Shown in pieces: positions 1 through 8,678 of a stretch of DNA of 64,000 nucleotides (positions within the stretch are counted from its first letter, which is position 1; every line of letters begins with the position of its first letter). Location of the stretch: positions 1,957,001 through 2,021,000 of the forward strand of contig NZ_CP015136.1 of NCBI RefSeq assembly GCF_001618865.1, given 5' to 3'. Source of the stretch: Luteitalea pratensis. Lineage in GTDB: Bacteria; Acidobacteriota; Vicinamibacteria; Vicinamibacterales; Vicinamibacteraceae. A model generated the notes under the pieces. The model made no database searches, was not told the DNA's origin, and saw only the letters and a list, made by a program, of their open reading frames with translations. The translations under genes were made by a program, and so were the position numbers.

Positions 1-1387
1 GGATCTGGGCCCAGAGCGGCTCGTCGTTGGGTTCGAAGACCACCCACTTGAGCCCGCGGTACAGGCTCTCCTCGATGTAGAGCGCCGTGCGGCGCACGGG
101 CACGTACTTGTATTCGTCGGCGGCGGCGTCGGCGCCGCGCAGCGTGCGCGCGCCCCACACGACACGACCGTGCACGGGGAAGCTGCGCAGGCAGTTGATG
201 CCGAGCGGATTCAGCAGCCCGTTCTCGGCGTCAGTCATCTCGACGCTCAGCCCGGCGACGCCGTTCAGCGAGGCATCGAGACCCGCCGGCGCCTTCCACA
301 CGCCGCGCTGGCCGTCGGTGCGGGCCAGCACACCCGCGACCATGCCGGCTGCGGCGAACGTGTCCACGAGGCCATCGAGTTTCGAGTCGGCCTGGCGAAT
401 GCGCGGGAAGTAGATCGCCGCATTGCGCGCCGCGTCTCCGTTCAGGCCCATGCCGGCAGCGCCGGATTGCGCGGCAGGCACGGTCGTCCACCCGGCCTTG
501 GCGTCGACAATCAGCAACGCTCGCCGCTTCGCGCAGTAGGCCATGGCCTCCTGGTACACGTCGTCTGGAACGTCGCCACCCCGTGCGTCAGCAGCGATGC
601 AGAGCAGGTTGAACAGGTCCGTCTTCTCGAGGGCGTAGAGCCCGGTCTTGTTCGCGGCGCTGCCCTTGTAGTCGGCTGTTCCGATCGGATCGCTGTCGGT
701 GCCCGCGTCAGCAGCGTCCGACTTGGCTGCGGTGGACTTGGCGGCGGCGGTCCAGACGTCGACGTCGGTGAGCGCACCGACGTGCTTGGCAGGGCTCGCA
801 TCCTTGGGCAACGCAACGCTGCTCGCCACCCTCGCCTGCAAGGACTCGTTGGCGAGCACGCGATCGGCGCGCCGCGCGCTCTCCTTCGTTGTGAGGTTGA
901 GGTGGCTCTCGATCGCGCCGGTGATCCCGTCACGGAGCGTCAGGTCGAACACGTCGGCGGGTGGGACGCCAAGCCGCTGCGCGGCAGCCACGAGGTTGGG
1001 GTCAGTGGCGGCCTTCTTGTCCACGCGCGCGCGCAGCTGCATGCCCCATGCGCCGGGCGACGCGGCTTGCAACGTCAGCTCCGACACCTCGAGCGTCGCC
1101 GTGCCGGCTGCCGTCGCGGGCTTCTTGTAGAGCCGGACGACGACCGCCTGCGCGCCGCCGTTCAGGAAGAAGTCGCGCACCGCATAGCCGAGCGGCAGCG
1201 ACACGTGGAGGCCTCCGAATGTACGTTCGAAGTCGCCATAGTTCGTGAGCGTGACAGGTTCATTGACGGGGCCGCGTAGTGCCTTGCCGACAAACGCGGT
1301 GATCGAGGTCGCCACTCCGGCAATCGTGCGGACGCCACTGGGAAGTTCCTCGACGTACACGCCGGGGTAGCTGACGGACACGGGCAT
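1..1387 (-). CDS. Contractile tail sheath protein, C-terminus cut by window edge
   Basis: From an ATG at 1387, with GAGGAG about 7 bases upstream, the frame is open to base 1 (462 residues, no stop). The N-terminus MPVSVSYPGVYVEELPSG and the C-terminal blocks NPLGINCLRSFP, VVWGARTL and RGLKWVVFEPNDEPLWAQI are hallmarks of sheath subunits from contractile phage tails, R-type pyocins and extracellular contractile injection systems (tail sheath families PF04984/PF17482). Sheath subunits polymerise around an inner tube and contract to drive it through a target envelope. The next gene to the right is unrelated, so the rest of the locus should lie left of the window. The long middle insertion fits the longer sheath variants of injection systems, but prophage origin cannot be excluded from one gene. 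Confidence 0.9.
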   Translation of the reverse strand, partial: MPVSVSYPGVYVEELPSGVRTIAGVATSITAFVGKALRGPVNEPVTLTNYGDFERTFGGLHVSLPLGYAVRDFFLNGGAQAVVVRLYKKPATAAGTATLEVSELTLQAASPGAWGMQLRARVDKKAATDPNLVAAAQRLGVPPADVFDLTLRDGITGAIESHLNLTTKESARRADRVLANESLQARVASSVALPKDASPAKHVGALTDVDVWTAAAKSTAAKSDAADAGTDSDPIGTADYKGSAANKTGLYALEKTDLFNLLCIAADARGGDVPDDVYQEAMAYCAKRRALLIVDAKAGWTTVPAAQSGAAGMGLNGDAARNAAIYFPRIRQADSKLDGLVDTFAAAGMVAGVLARTDGQRGVWKAPAGLDASLNGVAGLSVEMTDAENGLLNPLGINCLRSFPVHGRVVWGARTLRGADAAADEYKYVPVRRTALYIEESLYRGLKWVVFEPNDEPLWAQI

Positions 1388-1573
1388 GGGACTCCTCCTC
1401 GGGCGTGGCCCTCGCGCACGCCGATCCTCGGACTATTGCCTCAAACGTCCGCGGTGGCGTTCCCGTACACGCATGTGTCTCGTCCAACGGATCACTGTCC
1501 AGCTCGAGGATGTGGCGCGAAACTCATCATTTTGTTGCCGGGCCGTCTGAACCATCTGAAGAGATTGGACGTC

Positions 1574-2707
1574 ATGGTCAGCATGCGTCTCGCTGGATCG
1601 TGGGTCCTCGCCTCCGCTCTGCCGTTGCTCGCTCCATGCCCCACGAATGGCCAGGTCAGCGAGGGAATCTCCGTAACGCTGCAGAACGCACAGTACGACC
1701 TCGCGCGCGACGGCCGGACCTTCCTGATCGACGAGTCTGCGAAGTCGGCGTTCTTCATGTTGGGCGAGATGCACGGCGACAACGAGACGCCGGCGTTGCT
1801 ACGAGTGCTGTGGCCCGAGATGTCGAAGCTCGGCTACCGTCACATCGCGGCCGAACTCAGTCCATGGGCAGCGACGAGCCTCGAGTTTCCTGACCAGGGG
1901 GACGTCAATGCGATTCAACGGTCGTTCTCATGGACGCGGTCAGACGTGGCGTTTGTCGCCGAACAGCGGACCGGCGCGCGCGCAGTGCTCTGGGGATGTG
2001 ACATGGAGGAACCCCGGCCGCAGGCGCTGATTCAGGCGTTGGCTGCCGCCAACCCCGCGAACGGCGAGTTGCAGTCGGGGCTCACGCTCACGCAGGGAGG
2101 TTATCAACGCGCGGCTGCTCCCGGGCTGTTGCAGCACGTACGATCGGCGGGGGCGATCAACGACGTCACGATCGGGGGTGTGTCGCTCCGCGACAGCATC
2201 ATTCGCACCCTGCAGATCGAAGTCGATCGCATGAGCCCGAATACGCGCTTGCAGGCGTCTACCCGGCGAGAAGTGCTGATGAAGGAGCTGTTGTTCGCCT
2301 ATTGGCAATCGAACGGCCGGCCCAGGGTCATGCTCCGCTTCGGTGGCAATCACCTGCATCGAGGCATCGACAGCCGCGGCGTGTCGACGTTGGGCAACTT
2401 CGTGGCTGAACTCGCGGCGGCCAATGGCGATCGGGTATTCAACGTCGTCGAATTCGCCGGTGGCGGCCAGATCGCGCTGGGCGGCAAATCGGTCGATTTC
2501 GCCGGGGATCTCGATGACCCGGGACTGGCGTTTCTCGCATCGATCGCGCGGCATCCCGCGACGGTGTTCGACCTGAGGCTGATTCGCCAGGCGCTGCACC
2601 AGGTGCCCGAGGCGCGGCGATCGGCGGCGGAAGCACGCCTGGTGTATTTCGCAGATTCCTACGATGCAGCGATCTTCTACCGGAGCGTCACGCCGGCAAG
2701 ACCTTGA
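1574..2707 (+). CDS. Secreted protein with EreA/ChaN-like GEMHGDNET motif
   Basis: About 377 residues. The ATG at 1574 (or 1583) is chosen because it opens a signal peptide, MRLAGSWVLASALPLLAPC; the frame is open further upstream but carries no such feature. After the signal peptide comes FFMLGEMHGDNET and, near residue 255, RFGGNHLHRG. These paired H/E motifs recall the erythromycin-esterase-like and ChaN/TraB-like fold groups, where they line an active or ligand site. I do not recognise a specific function. The next gene starts 13 bases downstream on the same strand, so the two may be co-transcribed. Confidence 0.6.
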   Translation: MVSMRLAGSWVLASALPLLAPCPTNGQVSEGISVTLQNAQYDLARDGRTFLIDESAKSAFFMLGEMHGDNETPALLRVLWPEMSKLGYRHIAAELSPWAATSLEFPDQGDVNAIQRSFSWTRSDVAFVAEQRTGARAVLWGCDMEEPRPQALIQALAAANPANGELQSGLTLTQGGYQRAAAPGLLQHVRSAGAINDVTIGGVSLRDSIIRTLQIEVDRMSPNTRLQASTRREVLMKELLFAYWQSNGRPRVMLRFGGNHLHRGIDSRGVSTLGNFVAELAAANGDRVFNVVEFAGGGQIALGGKSVDFAGDLDDPGLAFLASIARHPATVFDLRLIRQALHQVPEARRSAAEARLVYFADSYDAAIFYRSVTPARP

Positions 2708-2720
2708 TCGATACTGTCCC

Positions 2721-3035
2721 ATGGCCGCCGAGACCCCGATTGCCTGCACCCTGTCGGCGACCGACTACCGCACCAGGCTCGCCGAGATCGCGTCCCTCAG
2801 CCGGGACGCGCTCCGGCACGCCGAGCGCCGCGGGCTTACGCTCGACCTGCGCTACGCGCCCGAGGCAGCCGCACGCGTCCGCCAACTGGTGGAACAGGAA
2901 CGCACGTGCTGCCCGTTCCTGCAGTTCGACCTGCAGGAGAGCGCGCACGAGGTGCGCCTGCTCGTGACCGCACCACCGGCCGCCGCCGAAGCAGTGCCCG
3001 GTCTATTGGCCGAGTTGACGGGCGGGCTCCGGTAG
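2721..3035 (+). CDS. Small CCPFLxFxL-motif protein
   Basis: 104 residues, ATG at 2721, 13 bases after the previous stop. It is largely helical and carries a central RTCCPFLQFDL motif. Small proteins with this CCPFL motif occur next to or fused with heavy-metal and MerR-type regulators, where the paired cysteines could bind metal, but here there is no metal-resistance neighbour. Function unknown. A perfect hairpin (3036-3056) follows the stop immediately. Confidence 0.6.
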   Translation: MAAETPIACTLSATDYRTRLAEIASLSRDALRHAERRGLTLDLRYAPEAAARVRQLVEQERTCCPFLQFDLQESAHEVRLLVTAPPAAAEAVPGLLAELTGGLR

Positions 3036-3056
3036 GGCCGGCTCTCCGAGCCGGCC
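3036..3056. repeat. REP-like perfect hairpin GGCCGGCTC-TCC-GAGCCGGCC
   Basis: A 9-base perfect inverted repeat (3036-3044 with 3048-3056) around a 3-base loop sits directly after a stop codon and between convergent genes. The 19 bases at 3031-3049 recur identically at 41742-41760. There is no T-run, so it looks like a dispersed REP-type element rather than a standard intrinsic terminator, although it could stop transcription or protect mRNA ends. Confidence 0.7.
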
Positions 3057-3116
3057 ATGCGCGGAGCGACCAGGCTGGCCGGCACAGTGACGAGACCAGA
3101 TCGCGACCCTCGCCGC

Positions 3117-5573
3117 TCACTCCGATCGGAGCGCGGTCAGCGGGTCAACGCGCGTCGCCCGCCACGCCGGGACTTGGCACGCAGCGACCGCAGTCAGCGC
3201 GAGCACGCCCGCGACGGCCGCGTACGTCACGGGGTCGGTCGGCGTGATCTCGAACAGCATCGTGCTCAAGAGCCGCGTCAGCAGCCCCGCCCCGATCAGG
3301 CCGATCACGAGCCCCGCCACGATCAGCCGCGCGCCCTGCCCGAGCACGAGGCGCGCAATGTCCCCCGGCTTCGCGCCAAGCGCCACTCGGACACCGATCT
3401 CCTGCGTCCGCAGCGTGACGACGTACGACATCACGCCGTAGATGCCGATCACCGCGAGCAGCAGCGCCGACCCTGCGAAGGCCGTGAGCAGCACCAGGCT
3501 GAAGCGGCGATCCGCCACCGATTGCCCCACGATCTGCCTGATGGTGCGGAAGCGCGGCGGAACGTCCGGGTCCAGCATGCGCACGATCTGGCCGGCACGC
3601 CCGATCAGGTCGGACGGCTCGCCAGTGGTGTGCGCGACGATCGTGAACGTCGCGACGCCACGCGGCCGCTGCCGCGCGTTGCCGTAGAACATCGGCGACG
3701 GGGCCGCTGCGATGCCGCCGTCGCGCGTGTCGGCGACGATGCCGACGATGGTGTACGGACGCAGGTCGCCGTCCATGTTGCCGTATTCGATCTGCAGGCC
3801 GATCGGATCGCGATCGGGCCAGCGGCTCTTCGCCAGCGCCTCGTTGATCACCGCCACGTGCGGGGCGTCGATCGTGTCTCGCTCCTCGAACAGCCGGCCC
3901 CGGATGAGGGGAATCCCCATTGTCTTGAAGTAGCCCGGGCTGGCGATGCGGAACTCCGCGCTGCCGGCCCGTTCCTTGTTGCGGATCATCGCGACAAACT
4001 CGTCGAAGTCCCGTGGCGGCGGTGTCCCGTTGAGGATCAGGAACCAGCCGTCGGCGCCGAACCCGGTCAGCGGGAACGCGTCGATGCCGCCGACCTCGGT
4101 CACGCCGGGCAGCGTGCGCAGCAGCGCCTGAATCTCGTCGTGGAACCCGATGCGCCGCCGGAGCAGCGCCTCGGCCTCGTTGCCAGCGCTGGCCGACCCG
4201 GCGAGTTCCATCGTGACGAGATGCTCCGTACGGAACCCGGTCCGCTGTTGCATGAGGTGCAGGAAGCTGCGCCCGAGCAGGCCGGCACCGATCAGCAGCA
4301 CGAGCGAGACCGCGAGCTGCACGACCACCAGCGCGCTGCGCAGGCGGCTCGACGCCCCACCCGCCATCGTCCGCTGGCTCTCCTTGAGCCGTGCGAAGGT
4401 GTCGGCCTTCATCGCGCGCGTGGCCGCGAGCACGCCGAGGAGCAGGGCGGTCACGAGGGAGACGGCGAACGCGAACGCGAGGACGGGCCAGCTCACGGCG
4501 ATGTCGTCGAGCCGCGGCAGGCCGCCAGGTTCCATCTGCAGCAGGCCGCGCACGCCCACGGACGCCACGAGCACGCCGAGGAGCCCGCCCGCGATGGCCA
4601 GCACGAACGACTCGCTGAGGAACGGCGTCAACAGCTGCACGCGGCTCGCGCCGAGCGCCGCGCGTACCGCCAGTTCGCGCTGGCGCGTCGTCGCGCGCGT
4701 CAACAGCAGGTTGACGACGTTGGCGCACGCGACGAGGAGGAGGCAGCCGACCGCGCCGAGAAGGATGAGGAGGAGCGGCCTGACGCGACCGACCAACTGA
4801 TCGTGCAGCGGCACGACTGCGACGTCCACCATCGTCGTGTCATCGCCGTATTGCTGCTTGAGCCGCTGCGCAATGCCGCGCAAATCGTTGCGCGCCTGCT
4901 GCAGTGTCGCCCCGTCGCGCAGGCGGCCGATGACGCGCCAGTTGTGCGCGGTGCGTGAAGGCAATCGCGGCTCCAGTTCGCGCGGCACCCAGAGCTGGGC
5001 GTCCGCGGGGACCCGGAATTCCTGCGGCATGACCCCGATCACGTCATAGGTCCGGTCATCGAACTTCAGGGTGATCCCCGAAAGGTCCGGATTGCTCCCG
5101 AGCTGTTCGCGCCAGAAGCCGTGGCTGACCAGGACCGCAGGATTGGCACCCAGTACCTGCTCGTCCGGCGTGAAGGCGCGGCCGAGCCGCGGCCGCATGC
5201 CGAGCACCCGCAGCATGTCGCGCGAGATCCCGGCGTACGTGACGCGAACCGGGCTCGCCCCGCCGGTGACCGACGTCACATTCACGGAGAACGCCGCCAT
5301 CGACTCGAACGTGTGGTTCTGGTCGCAAAGGTCGTCGTAGTTCGGGTCCGAGAACTGGCCCTGGGTGGTGCGCGCCGTGATCTGCCACAGCTGCATGATG
5401 CGATCGGGTTGCGGATACGGCAGCGGCCGGAGGAGCACGCCGTAGACCACGGTGTAGATGGCTGTGCAGGTGCCCAGTCCGAGCCCGAGGGTCAGGATCG
5501 CGACGGCGGTGAAGCCCGGGGTCTTGCGGAGGAGACGCAGCGCGTGCCGCAGGTCGTGCCAGATCTGGTACAT
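3117..5573 (-). CDS. ADOP-type ABC transporter permease (MacB/FtsX family)
   Basis: 818 residues from ATG 5573 (MYQIWHDLRHALRLL), the usual start of this family; the frame extends 11 codons further upstream without support. The N-terminal helix (near GFTAVAILTLGLGLG) is followed by a MacB-PCD-like periplasmic domain, three FtsX-like helices (residues about 270-400), then a second periplasmic domain and three C-terminal helices. This duplicated layout defines the acidobacterial duplicated orphan permeases (ADOP), predicted to act with a separate MacB-like ATPase in mechanotransmission or export. No ATPase gene is adjacent, which is typical for the group. Transcribed divergently from the multicopper oxidase. 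Confidence 0.92.
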   Translation of the reverse strand: MYQIWHDLRHALRLLRKTPGFTAVAILTLGLGLGTCTAIYTVVYGVLLRPLPYPQPDRIMQLWQITARTTQGQFSDPNYDDLCDQNHTFESMAAFSVNVTSVTGGASPVRVTYAGISRDMLRVLGMRPRLGRAFTPDEQVLGANPAVLVSHGFWREQLGSNPDLSGITLKFDDRTYDVIGVMPQEFRVPADAQLWVPRELEPRLPSRTAHNWRVIGRLRDGATLQQARNDLRGIAQRLKQQYGDDTTMVDVAVVPLHDQLVGRVRPLLLILLGAVGCLLLVACANVVNLLLTRATTRQRELAVRAALGASRVQLLTPFLSESFVLAIAGGLLGVLVASVGVRGLLQMEPGGLPRLDDIAVSWPVLAFAFAVSLVTALLLGVLAATRAMKADTFARLKESQRTMAGGASSRLRSALVVVQLAVSLVLLIGAGLLGRSFLHLMQQRTGFRTEHLVTMELAGSASAGNEAEALLRRRIGFHDEIQALLRTLPGVTEVGGIDAFPLTGFGADGWFLILNGTPPPRDFDEFVAMIRNKERAGSAEFRIASPGYFKTMGIPLIRGRLFEERDTIDAPHVAVINEALAKSRWPDRDPIGLQIEYGNMDGDLRPYTIVGIVADTRDGGIAAAPSPMFYGNARQRPRGVATFTIVAHTTGEPSDLIGRAGQIVRMLDPDVPPRFRTIRQIVGQSVADRRFSLVLLTAFAGSALLLAVIGIYGVMSYVVTLRTQEIGVRVALGAKPGDIARLVLGQGARLIVAGLVIGLIGAGLLTRLLSTMLFEITPTDPVTYAAVAGVLALTAVAACQVPAWRATRVDPLTALRSE

Positions 5574-5756
5574 GAGAGAGGCTCCTGGCCGGACCCGGCC
5601 GTACACCTGACGTTGCTGGAGTCCGGGCTGTGCAATGGGACGGTGCTACTGTGTCAAATGTTGCGCTCGCGCCTGCGTCACGCGAAAGATTCGCCAAGCC
5701 CTTCCGTCGCGTGTGCACTCCCGGGCACTACATTCCCGAGGCTCCTGGGAGGCTCC

Positions 5757-7694
5757 ATGGTGCGACTCGACGCCGGACCGCTTCGTGCAACCGCGCCGGT
5801 GATCACGACGGCGCTGATCCTGGGCATCGCAACGTGCTGGGCTTCATCGGAGCGGCCGGCGATCGTTTCGGGCACCGTGACCGCTGCTCCGCTGACGCTC
5901 GAGCCGATCGTCGCCAATGACAACCGGAGGAGTGCGGGCACGCTGGAGGCCAGTACGCTGACCGTGCGGCTCGAGGCCAGGGAGGGTGAGTGGCGGCCCG
6001 ACGGCGCGCAGTCACCGGGCCTGCTGGTGAGTGCATTCGCCGTCGCCGGCCAGCCGCTGGAGGTGCCGGCACCCCTCGTACGTGTGATCGAAGGCACGAA
6101 GGTGCACGCGTACATCAGCAACCGCCTCGCGGGTGCGATTGTCGTACACGGGCTCTACACACGCCCTGCCGCGTCCCCGGATGCATCCGCTCCCCTGGTT
6201 GTGCCCCCCGGCGAAACCCGGGAGGTCCGGTTCCTCGCGGGGCGGGCGGGCACGTACTACTACTGGGCCGCGCCTGACGCGGCAACTACGCTCGATGACC
6301 GGAAGGGACGCGACACACAGCTGTCCGGGGCTTTCATCGTCGATCCACGCGACGATCGCCCAGCGGCAGACCGTGTACTGGTGGTCACGGGGTGGGACAA
6401 CGATTTGCCCCTCGGCGACGAACGGCGCACGTTCCGGTACGCGATCAACGGACGCTCGTGGCCGCAGACCGAGCGGCTGGAGTATCGGGTGGGCGACGTG
6501 GTTCGGATGCGACTGGTGAACGCGAGCGACGGCGTGCACCCCATGCACTTGCACGGTTTCTACTTCAACGTCGACGGGCGGGGCGATGAGCGTGCGCATG
6601 CGCTGCTGCCTGACGGCTCACCGCCACGACTCGTCGTGACCGAACGGATGGCGATTGGCTCCACGTTCGCGCTGACGTGGAAGCCCACGCGACCCGGCAA
6701 CTGGCTGTTCCACTGCCACGATACCGAGCACATCGTGCGCGGCGGGCCGCTCGACGGGGCACCTCCGCCGGAAGCCAATGCCCATCGACACGTGGAGAAC
6801 CATGCCCTGGAGATGATGGTGGGACCCGTCATGGGTATCACCGTGACTGGTGCCAGCGCGGAGGCGCCGGAGCCGGCAGGAAACCGCCGTCAGTTGCGCC
6901 TGGCCGTGCGCGTGGGCACAGGGGGCACCGATGCCGAGCCTGCGTTTGGGTATGCGTTGGACAACGGCTCGCCGGCGTCACCGGTGTTGTCGGCCGTCGG
7001 CCCGACGATCCTCTTGAAGCGCGGCGAACCTGTGAGCATTGCCGTTGTCAACGAGCTGCCCGATCCCACGTCGGTGCACTGGCACGGGATCGAGCTGGAG
7101 AGCTATTTCGACGGTGTCCCCGGGTTCGCCGGCCAGGGAAAGCGCATCGCGCCGGTGATCGCCCCGGGCGCCACGTTCGAGGCCCGCTTCACGCCGCCGC
7201 GCTCCGGCACGTTCATGTATCACTCCCACGTCGACGAACTCCGGCAACAGCAGGCGGGGCTGACCGGCGCTTTGCTCGTGCTCGACGACCCGTCCGCCTA
7301 CGACCCCGAGCACGACATCGTGCTCGTCGTGACCGTCCCGCGAAAGGATGCCGACAGCGCGGTCGTGCTGCTCAACGGCTCGTCCACACCCGCGCCACTC
7401 CAGATGCGCGTGGGCCAGCGATATCGGCTGCGGTTCATCAACCTTCACACGTTCCGCCCCGCCATGCGCATGCGCCTGCTGGAGGGCACGACCCTGGCAA
7501 CGTGGACGGGCGTGGCCAAGGACGGCATGGACCTGCCCGCCGAACGTCGCACCGAAGGTCCCGCGGAGATCCAGATGGGCAACGGCGAGGCGTACGACTT
7601 CGAGTTCGCGCCCGCGCAAGGCGGCGCGATGCACGTGGACGTCACGAGCGCTGTTGGCCAGTTGCTGGTGACGATGCCAATCACCGTGCGCTGA
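5757..7694 (+). CDS. Multicopper oxidase with rearranged copper-motif order
   Basis: 645 residues from ATG 5757 (GGGAGG about 5 bases upstream) with an N-terminal membrane or signal segment. Copper motifs are HPMHLHG (from residue 261), WLFHCHDTEH (about 316-325), SVHWHG (His 441) and MYHSH (His 489). In laccase-type oxidases HWHG/HSH lie N-terminal and HxxHxH/HCHxxxH lie C-terminal; here the order is reversed. An extra N-terminal cupredoxin domain retains only VVHG (His 131) and YYYW (from 167) where HWHG and HSH should be, and a cupredoxin-like domain follows at the C-terminus. It probably oxidises a phenol or metal substrate in the periplasm; the substrate is unknown. Confidence 0.88.
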   Translation: MVRLDAGPLRATAPVITTALILGIATCWASSERPAIVSGTVTAAPLTLEPIVANDNRRSAGTLEASTLTVRLEAREGEWRPDGAQSPGLLVSAFAVAGQPLEVPAPLVRVIEGTKVHAYISNRLAGAIVVHGLYTRPAASPDASAPLVVPPGETREVRFLAGRAGTYYYWAAPDAATTLDDRKGRDTQLSGAFIVDPRDDRPAADRVLVVTGWDNDLPLGDERRTFRYAINGRSWPQTERLEYRVGDVVRMRLVNASDGVHPMHLHGFYFNVDGRGDERAHALLPDGSPPRLVVTERMAIGSTFALTWKPTRPGNWLFHCHDTEHIVRGGPLDGAPPPEANAHRHVENHALEMMVGPVMGITVTGASAEAPEPAGNRRQLRLAVRVGTGGTDAEPAFGYALDNGSPASPVLSAVGPTILLKRGEPVSIAVVNELPDPTSVHWHGIELESYFDGVPGFAGQGKRIAPVIAPGATFEARFTPPRSGTFMYHSHVDELRQQQAGLTGALLVLDDPSAYDPEHDIVLVVTVPRKDADSAVVLLNGSSTPAPLQMRVGQRYRLRFINLHTFRPAMRMRLLEGTTLATWTGVAKDGMDLPAERRTEGPAEIQMGNGEAYDFEFAPAQGGAMHVDVTSAVGQLLVTMPITVR

Positions 7695-7743
7695 CCCCGC
7701 AGAAGACACAGACGCGCACGCCTGCCCCCCGGGGTGCCCGCGA

Positions 7744-8241
7744 TCACAGCGGGAGTTCGAACCAGAACGTGCTGCCTGCCGGCACCCCTGGATCGACGCC
7801 AATGGTGCCGCCGTGCGCCTCGATCGCGAGTTTGCAGAAGGCGAGACCCAATCCGACGGAGTTGTGAATCGAGGCCTGTCGAGTCTCGACCGTTCCGAAC
7901 TTCTCGAAGATCTTCTCCCTGGCGTCCGGGCGCACCCCGCGCCCCTGGTCGTGGACCGCCACACGCGCGTGGCTGTCGCCGCACGCGATCGAGATGCGCA
8001 CCCTGGCGCCCCTCGGCGAGTGCTTGAGGCCGTTGCTGACCAGGTTCTCGATGACCCTGCGGACGAGCGCGCCGTCGCAGGTCACATGCACGACCTCAGC
8101 GCTTTCGATGTCGATGGGTGGTACCTCCACGAGACTGGCCCCCAGTGCCGCGCACACATCGCGCGCCATCTGGGCCAGATCCCACACCGCCAGACTCACG
8201 GACATCCTGGCGGCTTCGAGCCAGACGATGACGGATGTCAT
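7744..8241 (-). CDS. HATPase fragment of a sensor histidine kinase
   Basis: 165 residues. An N-box (RRVIENLVSNGLKHSP), a G1 box (VHDQGRGVRP), an F-box-like KIFEKFGT and a G2 box (SVGLGLAFCK) identify the ATP-binding domain of a histidine kinase. The phosphoacceptor His domain, sensor and any membrane segment are missing: only about 25 residues precede the ATPase domain, and upstream codons in the same frame are low-complexity R/P-rich sequence. It may be a decayed kinase or a stand-alone ATPase module. No response regulator is adjacent. Confidence 0.65.
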   Translation of the reverse strand: MTSVIVWLEAARMSVSLAVWDLAQMARDVCAALGASLVEVPPIDIESAEVVHVTCDGALVRRVIENLVSNGLKHSPRGARVRISIACGDSHARVAVHDQGRGVRPDAREKIFEKFGTVETRQASIHNSVGLGLAFCKLAIEAHGGTIGVDPGVPAGSTFWFELPL

Positions 8242-8441
8242 GGCTGCGCGCGTGCCGTTCGGACGCTGCGGCAGATTCGGCCGCGCGCGGAGCGCGGCGA
8301 CATGGCCGGCGACGGCGCCAGCCTGGTGACAAGCGTCACCGAGTCACATGTGTGCACCCGGCGATTATCGTTGAAACCGCTCGATGCGCGAGCAAAAGCA
8401 CAGGTCCCGTCCGAAGGACGCCGCTTCAGAAGTGCAAGGAA

Positions 8442-8678
8442 ATGCCGGCCATCACGCCATCCGCGTCATCGGACCACCACGCGATTACTCAAGGCCGGGC
8501 GGATGTTCTGGTTGTAGTGAAAGACGTATCCGGGTCGTACGTGGTCTATTCCGAGCCAGCCGGCGGTCCTCACTTTGCGCATACCGGCGCCGAGCCGGTG
8601 CTCGTTCAAATCTCAGGCATCGGTCCCACGGACACCCGCTACATCGATGCGCCCAACGAGCTGAGGACAGCTCACTGA
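8442..8678 (+). CDS. C-terminal fragment of a small cupin protein
   Basis: 78 residues from ATG 8442. The segment VYSEPAGGPHFAHTG followed by VLVQISGIGPTDTRYID matches the C-terminal half of small cupin proteins of the VQISGxGPT type, from memory of the family. The first cupin motif and the N-terminal strands are absent, so this is probably a remnant. Its last 7 bases overlap the 3' end of the convergent epimerase gene. Confidence 0.45.
   Translation: MPAITPSASSDHHAITQGRADVLVVVKDVSGSYVVYSEPAGGPHFAHTGAEPVLVQISGIGPTDTRYIDAPNELRTAH

Noticed and set aside
3057-4958. 633-codon plus-strand frame opposite the ADOP permease
   Set aside because: Composition is Arg/Gln/Glu-rich without motifs, while the opposite strand encodes a clear ADOP protein.
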